A stretch of 64,000 nucleotides of DNA, taken from NCBI GenBank assembly GCA_014529385.2, contig CM043959.1:47282428-47346427 (forward strand), in the 5' to 3' direction. Under the pieces are notes generated by a model. The model did no database searches. It had not been told where the DNA came from and was given only the letters and a program-made list of their open reading frames with translations. Shown here piece after piece: positions 22,390-33,093 of the stretch (within the stretch, counting starts at the first letter, position 1; every line of letters starts with the position of its first letter). A program made the position numbers and the translations under genes. This DNA comes from Adiantum capillus-veneris (taxonomy: Eukaryota; Streptophyta; Polypodiopsida; Polypodiales; Pteridaceae).

Positions 22390-25300
22390 TATTAGTCATC
22401 CAACAAAAAAGGATTTCCAGGCGGTTTGACCACAAATTCCTCCACTCCTCTTGTAATTTTTTCCCCTTTTGATCACATTGGCCTCTTCTTACTTGATATC
22501 ATGATTGGTTCCACCAAATTTTTGACAATTGATGCATCACTGTCAAATGCAAAGCATGTATATACCAATATAATGGTTGGTTGTGATGGGGGTCTTGTAC
22601 CACAACCCATGTCAATCTAAACCCACTGGAGAACAACAAGTGCAAAGGATGCAATCCATGAAGCTTATAATCTTTTTAACTGCTCCACAAATTAGCCTAG
22701 AGGACTGTGGATGTGGTGTCTTCTTACTTTCAGGCATAATGAGCCCAAAAATTATTATCACTTTGCAAGGGGTTACCTTTGAAAAGAGCTTTACTATCCT
22801 TAAGTTACAAAGTTGGATAGTAATCCATTTGATAAGAAAATATGAGTATGCTACATCCTACCTATTATGCACATCAGAATAAAACAATATAAGTATTAAA
22901 TGATAAAACAATTTCTTTAAGATCTTTGTATTACCAATCTTCATGCAATTACTCACGCTACGGGTGTTTTCTCCTTGTTTGCAGCCTTCATATAGTGTTT
23001 TTCTTCCCATTACCACTCTTCTTGCCACAACCAAGCCTTTGCAATATGCATACTTTTAAATCCAAGTGAGACAAGGACCTACAAATTTTAACCACAAAAT
23101 TTTCAAAAAAGAAAGTAACAAATAGAAGATCTTTCAAAAAAATAACTAGGATTACACTCCGATGGGCTAATCATGAGCAGCCAACCATCATCGTCAAGAC
23201 TAGCAGCCCCTATGGAGATACCATAGCGTACATGATCCTCTGCCAACATATCCCACAAAGGAACCTCCTCACCAACATCTATTCCCACCATATTTGTGGG
23301 AAAGTTTATGAAAACAAGTCAAGCTACCCATTTCACTTTTGTCCTCCATGATTGTAATGATGGTCCTTGTAAGCATGCAAGCTGAACAACTCATGCATCT
23401 TTTCATATGCCTTAATAATTCTTGATTCTCAAAATCTCTACCCATGTCAATATAGTCACCAACACAACACCCAAAAATAGACACAAAACATGCTATGGGA
23501 TTTGATGGCCTACTGCGAATATATGTCACAAATTCCTTTGCAATAGTTGTATCTTTGGCAAGTTACACACATAAATTTTTTTTCTTAAAGATAGAAAAGA
23601 AACACACAAGGATATCATAGTTTATAAGAAAAAACTCACCTAAGACAACATCACCTTGTACAAGAATTTTTTCAATCTCTTGTGCCTTTTTGTCTTTTCC
23701 ACTACAATCTAAGATAGACAAAACCCATTAAAAAACACATATTCAAAAGAACCCAAAAAATTGTAACACTTTATCAAATGGTTTTAATTATAGTTCAAGG
23801 AGAAACAATTTACCTCTTGGTTTGCGAGCTATGTCTTTCTTTGATGCTAGCTTTCTAGCCTCTTTGTCCGAAGTGGATGTAGAAATTGTGGATCTCTTGC
23901 CAGCATGTAACTCATACATGTCAATCTCCTCCTCCAAACAATTACCCAAAGGAAAGTCTATCCACCATAAATAGTTTTCTTTCTCCCATTTACTCAATCT
24001 ATGCATGGTAGAGGGAAACATGCATAGAGGAGAGTCACCCACTTTACACCATGCTTTGTGAATACTTTTTACTTCATTAAGCATCTTCTTGACAACGAGG
24101 TGTTTAAAAAACCTAAGATAGACTGACACATACAAAAAAATCACATCAAAGCACACAAAAAAAAATCTTAGCTAGAAAGAGCATTCACATTACCTGAAAA
24201 CAATATGTTGTGCTGCTTTTTCAAGTTTCATGGATTTATTCTCATTTCACTCATTACCATTTTTTCTTGATTTGAGATCCCCTCTTGCATCTCTACTTCT
24301 CAACTTTTGAAACATATACTTACGGGCTTCCAATTTTACCCCATCAAAATACTTTCTTAAAGTAGGGTCTACTGGCATTGTCAGTGGCTCCTCCATGCTT
24401 TCAAGTGAAGATCCAAGAAAGGACAACTCCATGCTTACAACCCTATCCAAAAATATTTCTCTCACCAACCTACTATCACAAATTAACATGCACAACATGG
24501 ATTTAGTATTTAGATATACCAATGTCTTCTTCCATTGCTCACCCAATTTTGGATGCATGCAAAGTAAAACGTGACATGAGTTTCATTGTAAAAAAAACAC
24601 TTAGATTCTCTAAATGAAAAATAAGTTCAATTACTTCTCTTCCCAAAATAAACACACCTCGCCAATCCTATTTGAGATTTTTTTTTGAACCTTTGACTTC
24701 TCCTTTAATAATGCATCCTCCCTTTGTTCTTCTGGCATAGTTCTTTCAATTGTTTCCTTGCCAATGGAACTTCCTTGTTATATTCAACCTTTACATAACT
24801 CAAAAATATAAATCATAATTGAATGCACTAAATCTACAAGAAAAGAGTTTTGTAAAGGACCTGAAACAGTACAAGTCTTGCCAAATAGCCTCTTGAAAAT
24901 GGAAACCATGACTCCTTGCTTCTACAACCTTTGACAAGCTAGTTCTCGTCCTCTTTTAAAGACTCAATATACACCTTTGTATCACTCCCAAAGATGTTTT
25001 TGGTGTTAATTAGCACATCTCAAAGCAATGGTTTAATCACTACATGCTCATTTAGCCTATTGCATAAACCAGGGTGATAAAAAAACTTATTAATTAGGCC
25101 TTCAAAGGAACAATGTGCAAAGAAGATTACAAAAAAAATAACTTACACATTCATGCATTACAAAGAAGCAATAAGAGCTATCTATGGAATTTTACTTGGA
25201 TCTATGAGAGTGGACATAAGTCTCACATGTCTGGACTTATCCTCTTTGAAACGTTCTGTTATGACTTCCATCCAAGCCTTTGTTCTATGATTGCCTTCCC

Positions 25301-25880
25301 ACACACAAAAAAATTTCTTTGACATAGATTTAAGCTCTCTTTTGTAGGTCACCTCTTTTTCAAACTCCATATCTGCCTCGAGCCACATAGGATACCAAGA
25401 CTCCTAAATAGTATCTGTTACCAAGGTTTCTTCCCATTGTAAAGATAAGTGGAGACAACAAATGTTCCCTTCTCTAGCATATAGTTGTTTGTAGAAATTA
25501 CAATTTTAAGATAAGTGACATCCTTTTGGAGACCTCTCACGTTGGCATGTGGCAATAACCTACACAGTGGTATGCAAGGACACCTCTCAACAAACAATAC
25601 TCTGCAACGCCCAATAGCATCACCACATGCTGCCAATTGGATATTACTTGCTATAAGAGCATTTTTTCCATCTTCATCATCATCATCTACATCTTTATCC
25701 TCTACTTTACTATTTTCCTGTGACATTTTCTAGCTGAGATGAAGGGTTAGGGTCAACATTGATCACGTCAGCCTGAATAGATATAAGAGCAGGTCTCTTT
25801 TTCAAACTTTTGTTAGGACTTTGCTAATTAGTATGTGTCAACTTAGTTGTCTTTCTCTTTACAAATTTCCCCATTATGGA
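22390..25880 (-). pseudogene. Decayed multi-exon gene of unknown function
   Basis: I do not recognise this gene. On the minus strand a chain of coding-like blocks is separated by AT-rich gaps with splice-like borders: 25160-25726 (frameshift near 25420), 24870-25099, 24660-24780, 24247-24560, 23817-24125, 23641-23708, 23100-23560 and 22953-23078, with a possible last block at 22390-22760. Clear borders are donor GTAAGT at 25141-25146, GTAAAT before 23817, GTGAGT before 23641 and GTGAGT near 22950. Acceptors are GTGTCAG near 24125, ATCTTAG near 23709 and TTTGTAG near 23079. The first block begins with an Asp-rich stretch (KVEDKDVDDDDEDGKN). It continues with WYPMWLEADMEFE and VWEGNHRTKAWMEV, which recalls the GNHR patch of ParB/sulfiredoxin-like domains. 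A later block has GIDVGEEVPLWDML...DDDGWLLMISP, faintly like a methyltransferase fold. Stops and one frameshift show decay. Confidence 0.5.
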
Positions 25881-26009
25881 CAGACCTACAAGGCAAAATC
25901 CCAATATCACATTGATAACAAAAACATCTAAAACACTTTCAAAATGAACATCAAACTCCTCTCAATTGCAGCACATCAAACTCCTCTCATGGTTAAACCA
26001 GAGATTGCA

Positions 26010-26212
26010 GACTTGCGTTTGGAAACACAAATGGAAACCCCATTGTGAGGTATTTTGATTGAAAATAAACAAGACAATTGCATAATCTCAAATGAAAATA
26101 ATTACATTTGTCAACCTTTGAATCTAGTATTCAACCTGTAGTCCATGCAAACCAAATGCCTCTTTGATCTTCTCTGACTAGAGCTTGGAGACTTGCGTTT
26201 GGAAACACAAAT
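26010..26212. repeat. Two 23-bp direct repeats 180 bp apart
   Basis: The same 23 bases (GACTTGCGTTTGGAAACACA plus AAT) occur at 26010-26032 and 26190-26212. Both are preceded by a similar GAG-TTG-AG context. They lie just upstream of the unknown minus-strand gene. Confidence 0.8.
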
Positions 26213-26366
26213 TGCTTAAAGATAGCAACGGGGTGTTTACAAGCTAGGAAAGAAACAAGAACAAAAATTGTTAGAAAAAGAAATTAGCATTCTTTAAAGT
26301 CTTCAGAAGATTCCACTGTTTAGCTCTCTTCACGTTGCTCTTTCTTCAACACAAGTTACTCAAAAC

Positions 26367-26850
26367 ATTAGGAAGTGGATGAGGTCTAGGAGGGCCTCTT
26401 TATTTGACATGAGCTTATGGAGGTAATTAACATTTTGGTGAATAGGTTTATTCCATGTGTGCAAGAATGGTGGGTGTGTAAGGGATGTGTAAGAATGGTC
26501 AAGGGATGCACTCCCCCCCCCCCCCCCCAAAAAAAAAAAAAACAAAGGAGGTAGACAACTATATGACTTTTGGTCTTCCATAAATCCCACATATGATCTC
26601 CAATTTGAGCGGAGATCATACATCTGTTGTCTATGCGTCGAGATCTTTCCATAGATATGCTACATGACATGGTTTTACCAACTAGATTTTAAATTCCATG
26701 TTGAGGGGGAAATTTGAGATCAAATAGTCTAGCCGTTTTGCATGTTTGAATTCAAAAGCTGTCCTTTAATTACTTTCTTAATACTAAAGGTTTGACTTCC
26801 TTAAACTGCCATATAAAGAGGACCTCCTAGACCCCATTCTCTTCCTAATG
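26367..26850. repeat. 36-bp inverted repeat, head-to-head
   Basis: 26367-26402 read on the minus strand matches 26815-26850 at 32 of 36 positions (AAAGAGG-CCTCCTAGACC-CAT...CTTCCTAATG). Each arm runs outward into a coding-like region, and both can be read as PRPHxLPN. The arms may be 5' ends of two divergent copies of one gene family or the inner ends of an inverted duplication. Confidence 0.6.
26512..26541. repeat. Poly-C/poly-A homopolymer tract
   Basis: A run of C followed by a run of A, about 30 bases in all. Frames across it give spurious Gly- or Phe-rich peptides. Confidence 0.9.
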
Positions 26851-27314
26851 AACTTGATGAGCTTTCGCTTGAATATGATGGCTACTATTTGTTTGAGCTT
26901 CCACCTTGCAAAGATGGTTCTGACATGAAAGGCATGGAGAAAAGGCTTGATGGACATGTCTGGACAACCTACAAGATTAGCTATGTTGAATATTTTAAAG
27001 GAATACTAATAGTAAGTAGGTTCTGTGGACACTTAAGGTGTTATAACATTGATTGTGCTTGTGTAGATAGGTTTGGAGTAGTAAACGAGGCACAATGGAA
27101 AGGCAAGATTCACTCCTCACCACCTATTGGACCATTGAACAAAGAAACTAAAGTTCTTGTTTGTAAGTATCGTGGTGAATCACTAGATGTATCAAAACTT
27201 GTAAGGCATTCATATACTACTATATCCCTTGAGATAGAGATTGCACAACCAGATGTTCCATACACATGGGGTCTCATAACCATCCATTGTCAAAGGGGTT
27301 ATCTAAAAAGGTAG
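26830..27314 (+). CDS. Unknown protein fragment with Cys-rich patch
   Basis: An open frame from about 26806; the first ATG in it is at 26889. The peptide includes SLPNELDELSLEYDGYYLF, HVWTTYKISYVEYFKG and then a Cys/His cluster GHLRCYNIDCACVDRFG followed by WKGKI. The cluster could bind a metal, but I cannot name the domain. Similar Cys-rich blocks occur in plant transposon-linked proteins, so a transposon origin is possible (inference). There is no clear stop-free continuation after 27314 and no recognisable partner. It lies head-to-head with the decayed minus-strand gene and shares a 36-bp inverted sequence with its 5' side. Confidence 0.4.
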
Positions 27315-28450
27315 ATGAGGTGTCCACAATAAGGTTCTCATGCGGGCTCAAGCACTGCATTCTTGGGCACTACACAAAAATTTCAGACACCTAGACCCAC
27401 CATACAAATTGGCCCTTTTTGGATCTCTTTTGGCCTTTCAAACTGCATATACCATACATTTTAACTATCATTTTCCTGCCCAAGTCGTCCATACATCCTT
27501 AAGCCATTTGCCCAATATCTTTATGCACCCATAGCACAACTTGGCACCACTTCGAGCTTTGACTAACTTTGCATGTACCATCGTCTATTGGAACACAATA
27601 ATTGTGATATTTCTATAGTAAGGTTGTAGAAAAGAAGCCGCAGTAGTTTAAAGAGGATGCGACTTGAGGGCACCACTCCAAATTCTTTTGCTTGTGTTTG
27701 CCTTTCAATGGACGCCCATGAGCTCAAGAGGTGGCCTCCCAATTGAGAAAAAGAAATGACCATCTATGTTTAAATCCAATGGCGTCCCAAATTAAACAAA
27801 ATTGAAGGGCTTTGATGTGAAAAGAAAGAAAATAAAAAGGAGGGTATGGTGAGTGCAGGCATCGACGAGTAACATGGGGGGGGGGGGGGGGTGTGACGGG
27901 GACCTCATGGAGGGAAGTACCATGCTTTCACAAGATTTTACATGGAGTGAAAGTTGTAGAGCAAGGTGTGGTGTCCCTATCCAGCACAAGAGATGACAAA
28001 AATGGTGAAGGTCCATGTCAACACGCCACATCATCAATGGTTTATTTGAGTGGTTCCTACGAAGGATGACACCATCGGTTCTTAGGGAGGGGCAATTTTA
28101 AGAAAGAGTTTTTGGCATGCAAACGTGAGGGGAGGGAAAAAGAAACCGGTGGCTTGGCGAAAAAGGGAGTGTGGAGCAGTAGGGGAGAGGGAGAAGATCT
28201 CTTGAGATCTTTGGAAAGAGATAAGGAAGAAGGAAAATAAGCAGAGATTTCAACAAGAAGAGGAACAAGGTTTCCATTGCTCTCTCCACCATCATCGTCA
28301 GAAAACTCTCATAGCTTACACTCTATAGATCATCATTACAAGTTTGCTTAGACTTTGGAAGGAGCTTAAATTCCTTAATCCTCATGTGACTCAATTAACG
28401 GTGTCATTAGCAGCCCACTTTGGCTCTCAATTAAGCTTTAAGGTTTATTT
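27315..28450. other. Unassigned DNA with a G-run
   Basis: No supported gene. A run of G occupies about 27877-27891. Several short frames on both strands overlap without family resemblance. Confidence 0.4.
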
Positions 28451-28454
28451 ATGA

Positions 28455-28830
28455 TTATGGTGATTGTTGGAGCTATCTGTGTCTTCTTTCCTCTCTCTTA
28501 CATTTCTCTTAGGGTGAGAGTATAAAGGATGTGAAAGGGATAAAGTAACATAGAGGACAAGCGATAGGTGGAGAGAATGATAAAGAGATAGAGAGTGTGC
28601 AAGAATGGGCAAGATGAGAGAGATAGAAAGAGAGTGCAAGAGTGGATAAAGAGAGAGTGGGTAAGAGATTGTGAGAGAGACATGTAGAGAGGGAGAAATA
28701 GAAGGCCCGTGAGGGCAAGAGGAGAGAGAGATAGATAGGGATGGAGGGGTAAAGAGATAGAGAAAAGGTAATAGAGATAGCGAGGAGAGAGAATGAGATA
28801 AATATAGAGATAACAAAATAGTTTGCTAAT
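28455..28830. repeat. Purine-rich low-complexity tract
   Basis: About 370 bases of plus-strand sequence rich in GAGAGA, GATAGA and AAGAGAG with few pyrimidines. All three minus-strand frames over it stay open and give Ser/Leu-rich peptides, the usual by-product of such DNA. Not a gene. Confidence 0.85.
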
Positions 28831-28870
28831 GTGATTGTGTTCTTTAGAGACAAATTTGAAGAGATTCCGA

Positions 28871-29461
28871 ATGGCTCGGGAAAAGAAAGTTGGTGTTGGC
28901 ACTCATGTGGAGGTCATTTACGACGGTGACGCAATTGAGCAAAGACAAATTGAGAAGATATCCCACTTAGCCCACCTATATGGGAGAGAAGTTACCATTG
29001 GTTGTTAATTTATTGTCATTGTTGAAGTGTAGGATGGAAAAGACACTGCTCGCCTGCATGTAACCCTTATAGATACAAAGACTACTACCTTAAAGAAGGA
29101 AAAGGATAGCATGGTCACATGGCCTAAAGGAGATATGATAATACACCTTACTCTTAGAAATTTTTTGAAACGTCACAACTCATTTAAGATTCAAGAATTT
29201 CTCAAATATTTTTTGGAAAATTTCAAAAAAGAAACAAAAGATGATAAACAAAAAGAGGTGTCTCTAACATCTAGTGTTTCAATTCAAGAGACCACATGTG
29301 TGAGTAGTGTGTTCGCACCACCCACTACACCAAAATCTGTATTTACCAAAGCTATAAAGAGAAGGCTAAGGTGTATGAGGAAACCTCTACTAAGGTTTTC
29401 TCTGATGTGGAAGATTCCAAGGATTAATTTGATCATAGAGAGATGGAAGTGTATATGAGAA
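28871..29461 (+). pseudogene. DUF8039-like sequence, perhaps from a CACTA transposon
   Basis: From ATG 28871 one frame reads MAREKKVGVGTHVEVIYDGD, then (after two stops near 29006 and 29033) ARLHVTLIDTKTTTLKKEKD and SMVTWPKGDMIIH. The pattern GTxVE(V/L)...V.V......L....TLG...G..V.WPK is what I recall of the DUF8039 domain found beside En/Spm (CACTA) transposases in plants. The C-terminal part (about 29200-29460) is Lys- and Ser-rich with no known domain. If right, this is a leftover of a CACTA element. No CACTA terminal repeats or TNP2 transposase were seen nearby, so the call stays tentative. Confidence 0.4.
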
Positions 29462-29476
29462 TTAGAGCTACTACTG

Positions 29477-30140
29477 GTGGCGACAATAGTTAACAAAGAC
29501 GTCACTATATGTCATGACATGTTGTCTAAACATCCAATGAACGTGAAGGTATCTATTATTGATTTTAATTGGTCAACTATTTTTTGTGTTTTAAACCATG
29601 CTAATCATGTAGGAGGAGCAAGAAATTCCATTGGCATGGATTCATCTATATCGACTAACAAAGCTAGAAAAAGCAAGGTAGGTGGCTTGAGACTCCAAGA
29701 AATTGAAATTATTGACTGACACATTCTTGGTTGCAAGGTATTACCAGAAAAAAGGGGCCTTTATTTATGGTCTTAATGCCCAAAGATATCCATCAATTGA
29801 TGTCGATGACAAGATCATGCAAAAATGGTCCCTTTGTGGCAAGAATTGAATAACGAGTTTAAAGCAGACATTAAGGACACTTGATGGATATATTTTTCTA
29901 GAAAAGATGCTATACACTTTAGATGGAGATCATAGATTGGCCATCTAAATGGGGGTCCTTAAAAAAGTATGTTCCCATGTTTTATATGGTGATAGCTGTT
30001 TTTTGGCTATTCAAAATTGCCATAGTGATCTACCTTACCCTATCAAATCACTCAAACCCTGTGGTTATCCTCATTTAACTGTACATAGGCGTGTATGAGT
30101 TAGGGGACTTTCTCCATATATCCTTAAAAACCCTCAATTA
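29477..30140 (+). other. Possible coding remnant of unknown kind
   Basis: An 80-codon frame (29477-29719: KHPMNVKVSIIDFNWSTIF...NSIGMDSSIST) and a shifted stretch near 29740-29860 (KGAFIYGLNAQRYPSIDVDD) look like protein but match nothing I know. They could continue the DUF8039-like pseudogene. An A-rich stretch at about 30165-30200 follows. Confidence 0.25.
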
Positions 30141-30307
30141 GCTAGTCACTGGGCTAGTTGAGCCAAAAAAATAAATAAAATAAAAAATAAAAATATATTA
30201 TGGCCTCTTTGTGTGTAAATATTTCATTGTATATAGGGCCTAAATATAGGGATTTCTAATAATTATTTGGTATTTTATTTAAATACTTATACCTAGGTGT
30301 GTGTTTT

Positions 30308-31232
30308 TGTTAGCAGCAAGCTAACGCAGACACCATTTTTCGGAGTTCTCCTTGTAAAACATTTATTATTTTCTTGATAATCGAGAATATTGTAACTCAT
30401 GTTTTCTTGGTAAACTTTGTAATTAATGAGCCGGGGCTACAAGCTTCCAGATTGTATCAACCAGTTAATTCCCAGTTGTGGTAGAACTCCAGATTATTAC
30501 TTTTGACCACCCAAAAACCTTGGCTAAGGTATAAAAGCCAATTTTTGTAAGTTTTTTATAAGTTTTTTGGATAAGAAATACACAGCGTGAGCTAACGGCG
30601 CTCACTTCTCTCCTTCTCGCGCTTCCTACTCTCTCTCCGGTTGTCACATTGCGAATGCATTTGTTGCATTGCAACCGCATGTAAGAGCTCTATGCATTGA
30701 CGTAGGCAATTCACAATATTTCATAGCTTTTGGCGTCGCCGACCCGCGGCCTAATTTCATCATAACTAGGAATTTACACTTTTAAATCGAAAAAGTAAGC
30801 ATAGGCGGGTATTGGGACATCATTGCTAAGCATTTAGATGCATTCTAGGTCAAAAACGACTAGACAAAAAATCCACTGTTTACTGTTAATAATTGCGATT
30901 TTGGAACTTGACCTAAAGTGGGGTTTGAGGCCATAGGCATGTGTGCTTAGGTCTTATAAACTTGTCCTAGAAGTTTTGTTACGTTTGGATGTCATTTTAT
31001 ACTGTAACGGATGATTTGCTTGCCGATGAGCGATTGGCTTTTGGTGATTTCAGTCACTTGAGTGTAGCGTGAGTTAGATGCGAGTTGTTAGTTGTTTTTC
31101 AAGATATTGACAACCTCTTGTAGCCTTTATGCACTAGTCGAGTCAGCTTCGTCTCATGGTTTGAAAAATTAATCGTGGTTCTCGCTAATACTGCAATAAG
31201 ATAGGATGGTGAGGTTAGACATGCGTTCCACA
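30308..31232 (+). repeat. 5' LTR of the Tat-like element
   Basis: The right end is firm: ...TTCCACA at 31232, two bases before the primer-binding site. The left end is placed at TGTTAGCAGCAAGC, but no second LTR is present to confirm it. Inside are a TATA box at 30530-30537 and the phrase GTTAATAATTGCGATT at 30885-30900, half of the palindrome repeated in the leader. Confidence 0.55.
30530..30537 (+). promoter_or_regulatory. LTR TATA box (TATAAAAG)
   Basis: GGTATAAAAGCC lies about 700 bases before the LTR end. It is a good match to a plant TATA box and the likely start signal of the element's transcript. Confidence 0.6.
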
Positions 31233-31234
31233 TT

Positions 31235-31252
31235 TGGCGCCATTGCCGGGGA
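31235..31252 (+). promoter_or_regulatory. Primer-binding site, Asp-tRNA type
   Basis: TGGCGCCATTGCCGGGGA follows the LTR end after two bases. It differs at one position from TGGCGCCGTTGCCGGGGA, the site typical of Athila/Tat elements and assigned to Asp-tRNA. Confidence 0.85.
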
Positions 31253-31823
31253 TCCAAGAGACCTAAACTAGGAAAAAACACGAGTGTCTTGTGTAATTGT
31301 CCTTTAACTTCCTTTAGGTTCGCTTAGAGTTCAAAACTCTCTTTTAGAAACCGCATAGCTTAAGATTGTTGTCTTTTGTTGTGTAGAGGTAGCTTCGAAG
31401 TAATCGTACTTGCTGAGTACCTTTAGGACTGTAGGATTGTAGATTTAGCTTAGGATTTGGAGAATGATCGGTAGACGAGACAAGTCTTAAGATCAAGACT
31501 CTGAAAAACATAAAAAATACAAGAAAACGAGTGTTTGTGGACACTTTCCACAACCCCATTGCATGAGAAACTAGGAGTAGGGTAAGTAGGATCCGAGGTG
31601 GATTTCATAGCATTGCTCTCTCTGAAAGAATCAAGTGTGAGCTATTATGTAAAGTTGCAGAATTTCAGGTCTACGGCTAGAAATAGCACGAAAAGACTCG
31701 AATTCACCCAATCCAATTGGGAAGTAAGCCTAAGAGTTGTCTGAACCAGTGGGTAAGTTCAAGGACACTTTGAGGTAAAAATTTCAAGAAGTTGACCAAA
31801 AAAGTGCTCATTTCAAGCCTCAA

Positions 31824-32710
31824 GTTAATAATCACGATTATTAACTTTTTACTCTAAATTAGCCAAGACTCATACCATTGACTCATTGCATGTGTACAAA
31901 CAACTTTTGTAAAGGCCCAAGAGATTTGGATCACTAAACTGGCAAAAAAACTGGGTAGAAACTAAAGTTTGTACTGACTTTTTGAACCTTGAGTGTGAAT
32001 TGAGGAAAAATTTATCCAAACTTCATGAAACTTGATTCATAGGCTTATATTAATGTGATAAACATGTGTACATGCTCACTTGACCAAAAACTTGCAAAAT
32101 TTTATCAAATGTAAATAATCGCGATTATTTACATCTGCCCTGTTTTTGAACTTTTTTTGACCAAGTTGGCATACCAATAGCTTTGCCAAGTTGTAATAAG
32201 CCCACAAACCAAATTTTGTAAGATTTGAATCATTGGATTGAAAATTGTGGCTAAACTTGCAAAGTTAGTATGCGAACATATAATTGATGACCATTTGACC
32301 AAAAATTGTCCAAACGTGATGAAAATTGGCTAGTAACCTTAACATAAGGTGCTTAATAGATTTGTGTCAAATTTGGGACAAAAATTTGAAAAAAAATTTC
32401 AGGAGTAAATAATCGCGATTATTTACATCTGCTCCAAAACTTGGTGATTTTGCAAATTTGAGTTTACCACAAGGTCAAGCACATCAAGTAGACCCCATAA
32501 ATAAATTTTGGTGAAATTTGGACCACAAAAGTGAGACTTAAGCCAGAGTCTTGAAATCAGAGTCTGTGGACATGGAACAGTGGGTAAACTTCATCAAATT
32601 TTGTCCAAAATTGTTGAAACTTGCCCAAGGGCTTTAACAAGTTGTATACTTGCCAAACCAATCCAAAAAGTGCAAAAAAGTGACAAAAGTAAATAATCAC
32701 GATTATTTAC
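31824..32710 (+). repeat. Array of four 22-bp palindromes, about 290 bp apart
   Basis: Copies lie at 31824-31845, 32111-32132, 32405-32426 and 32689-32710, spaced 287, 294 and 284 bp. The two middle copies are perfect palindromes around TAATCGCGATTA (TAAATAATCGCGATTATTTA plus one base each side). The outer two have CACG at the centre, and the first has TTAA for AAAT in the arms. Flanking DNA repeats loosely (CATCTGC after two of the copies; TTGACCAAAA, CAAATTTTG and GGATTG phrases), so these look like diverged tandem units in the untranslated leader. The even spacing against poor overall identity suggests the palindromes are better kept than their surroundings. Confidence 0.85.
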
Positions 32711-33093
32711 TTGTGCTATCCAAAGACTTCAATTTTGACTTTTGGGCTTATATAAGGCCATAGGGCAATTTTGGGTTCAATCGGATCCAAATTGGTACAG
32801 ATACACTCAGTTTACAAGTTGCAGATTAGACCTTTGATTTTGCTAAGATGAATCTAAAAGTCAAAATTTTGACTTCCATAGCACGAATTGAAGTGATATA
32901 CAAAGACAATCATTGGATTTCTCAAGAGCTCTACTGTCCTTATAGAAAAATAGCTAATTTGATTAATTTTGTACAGGAATCAAGTTGTAAATGAGGAATC
33001 AGTGGCTTGACAGAAAGTTGCAATTGAATCGAGTGGAAATTGATGACAAGTCAATCTAAGGTGAGTACTCAAATCAGGGCTTCATAAGTCTAT

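Noticed and set aside
28445-28902. Three overlapping Ser/Leu-rich minus-strand frames
   Set aside because: All three frames are open at once because the DNA is a purine-rich tract; the peptides have no family features.
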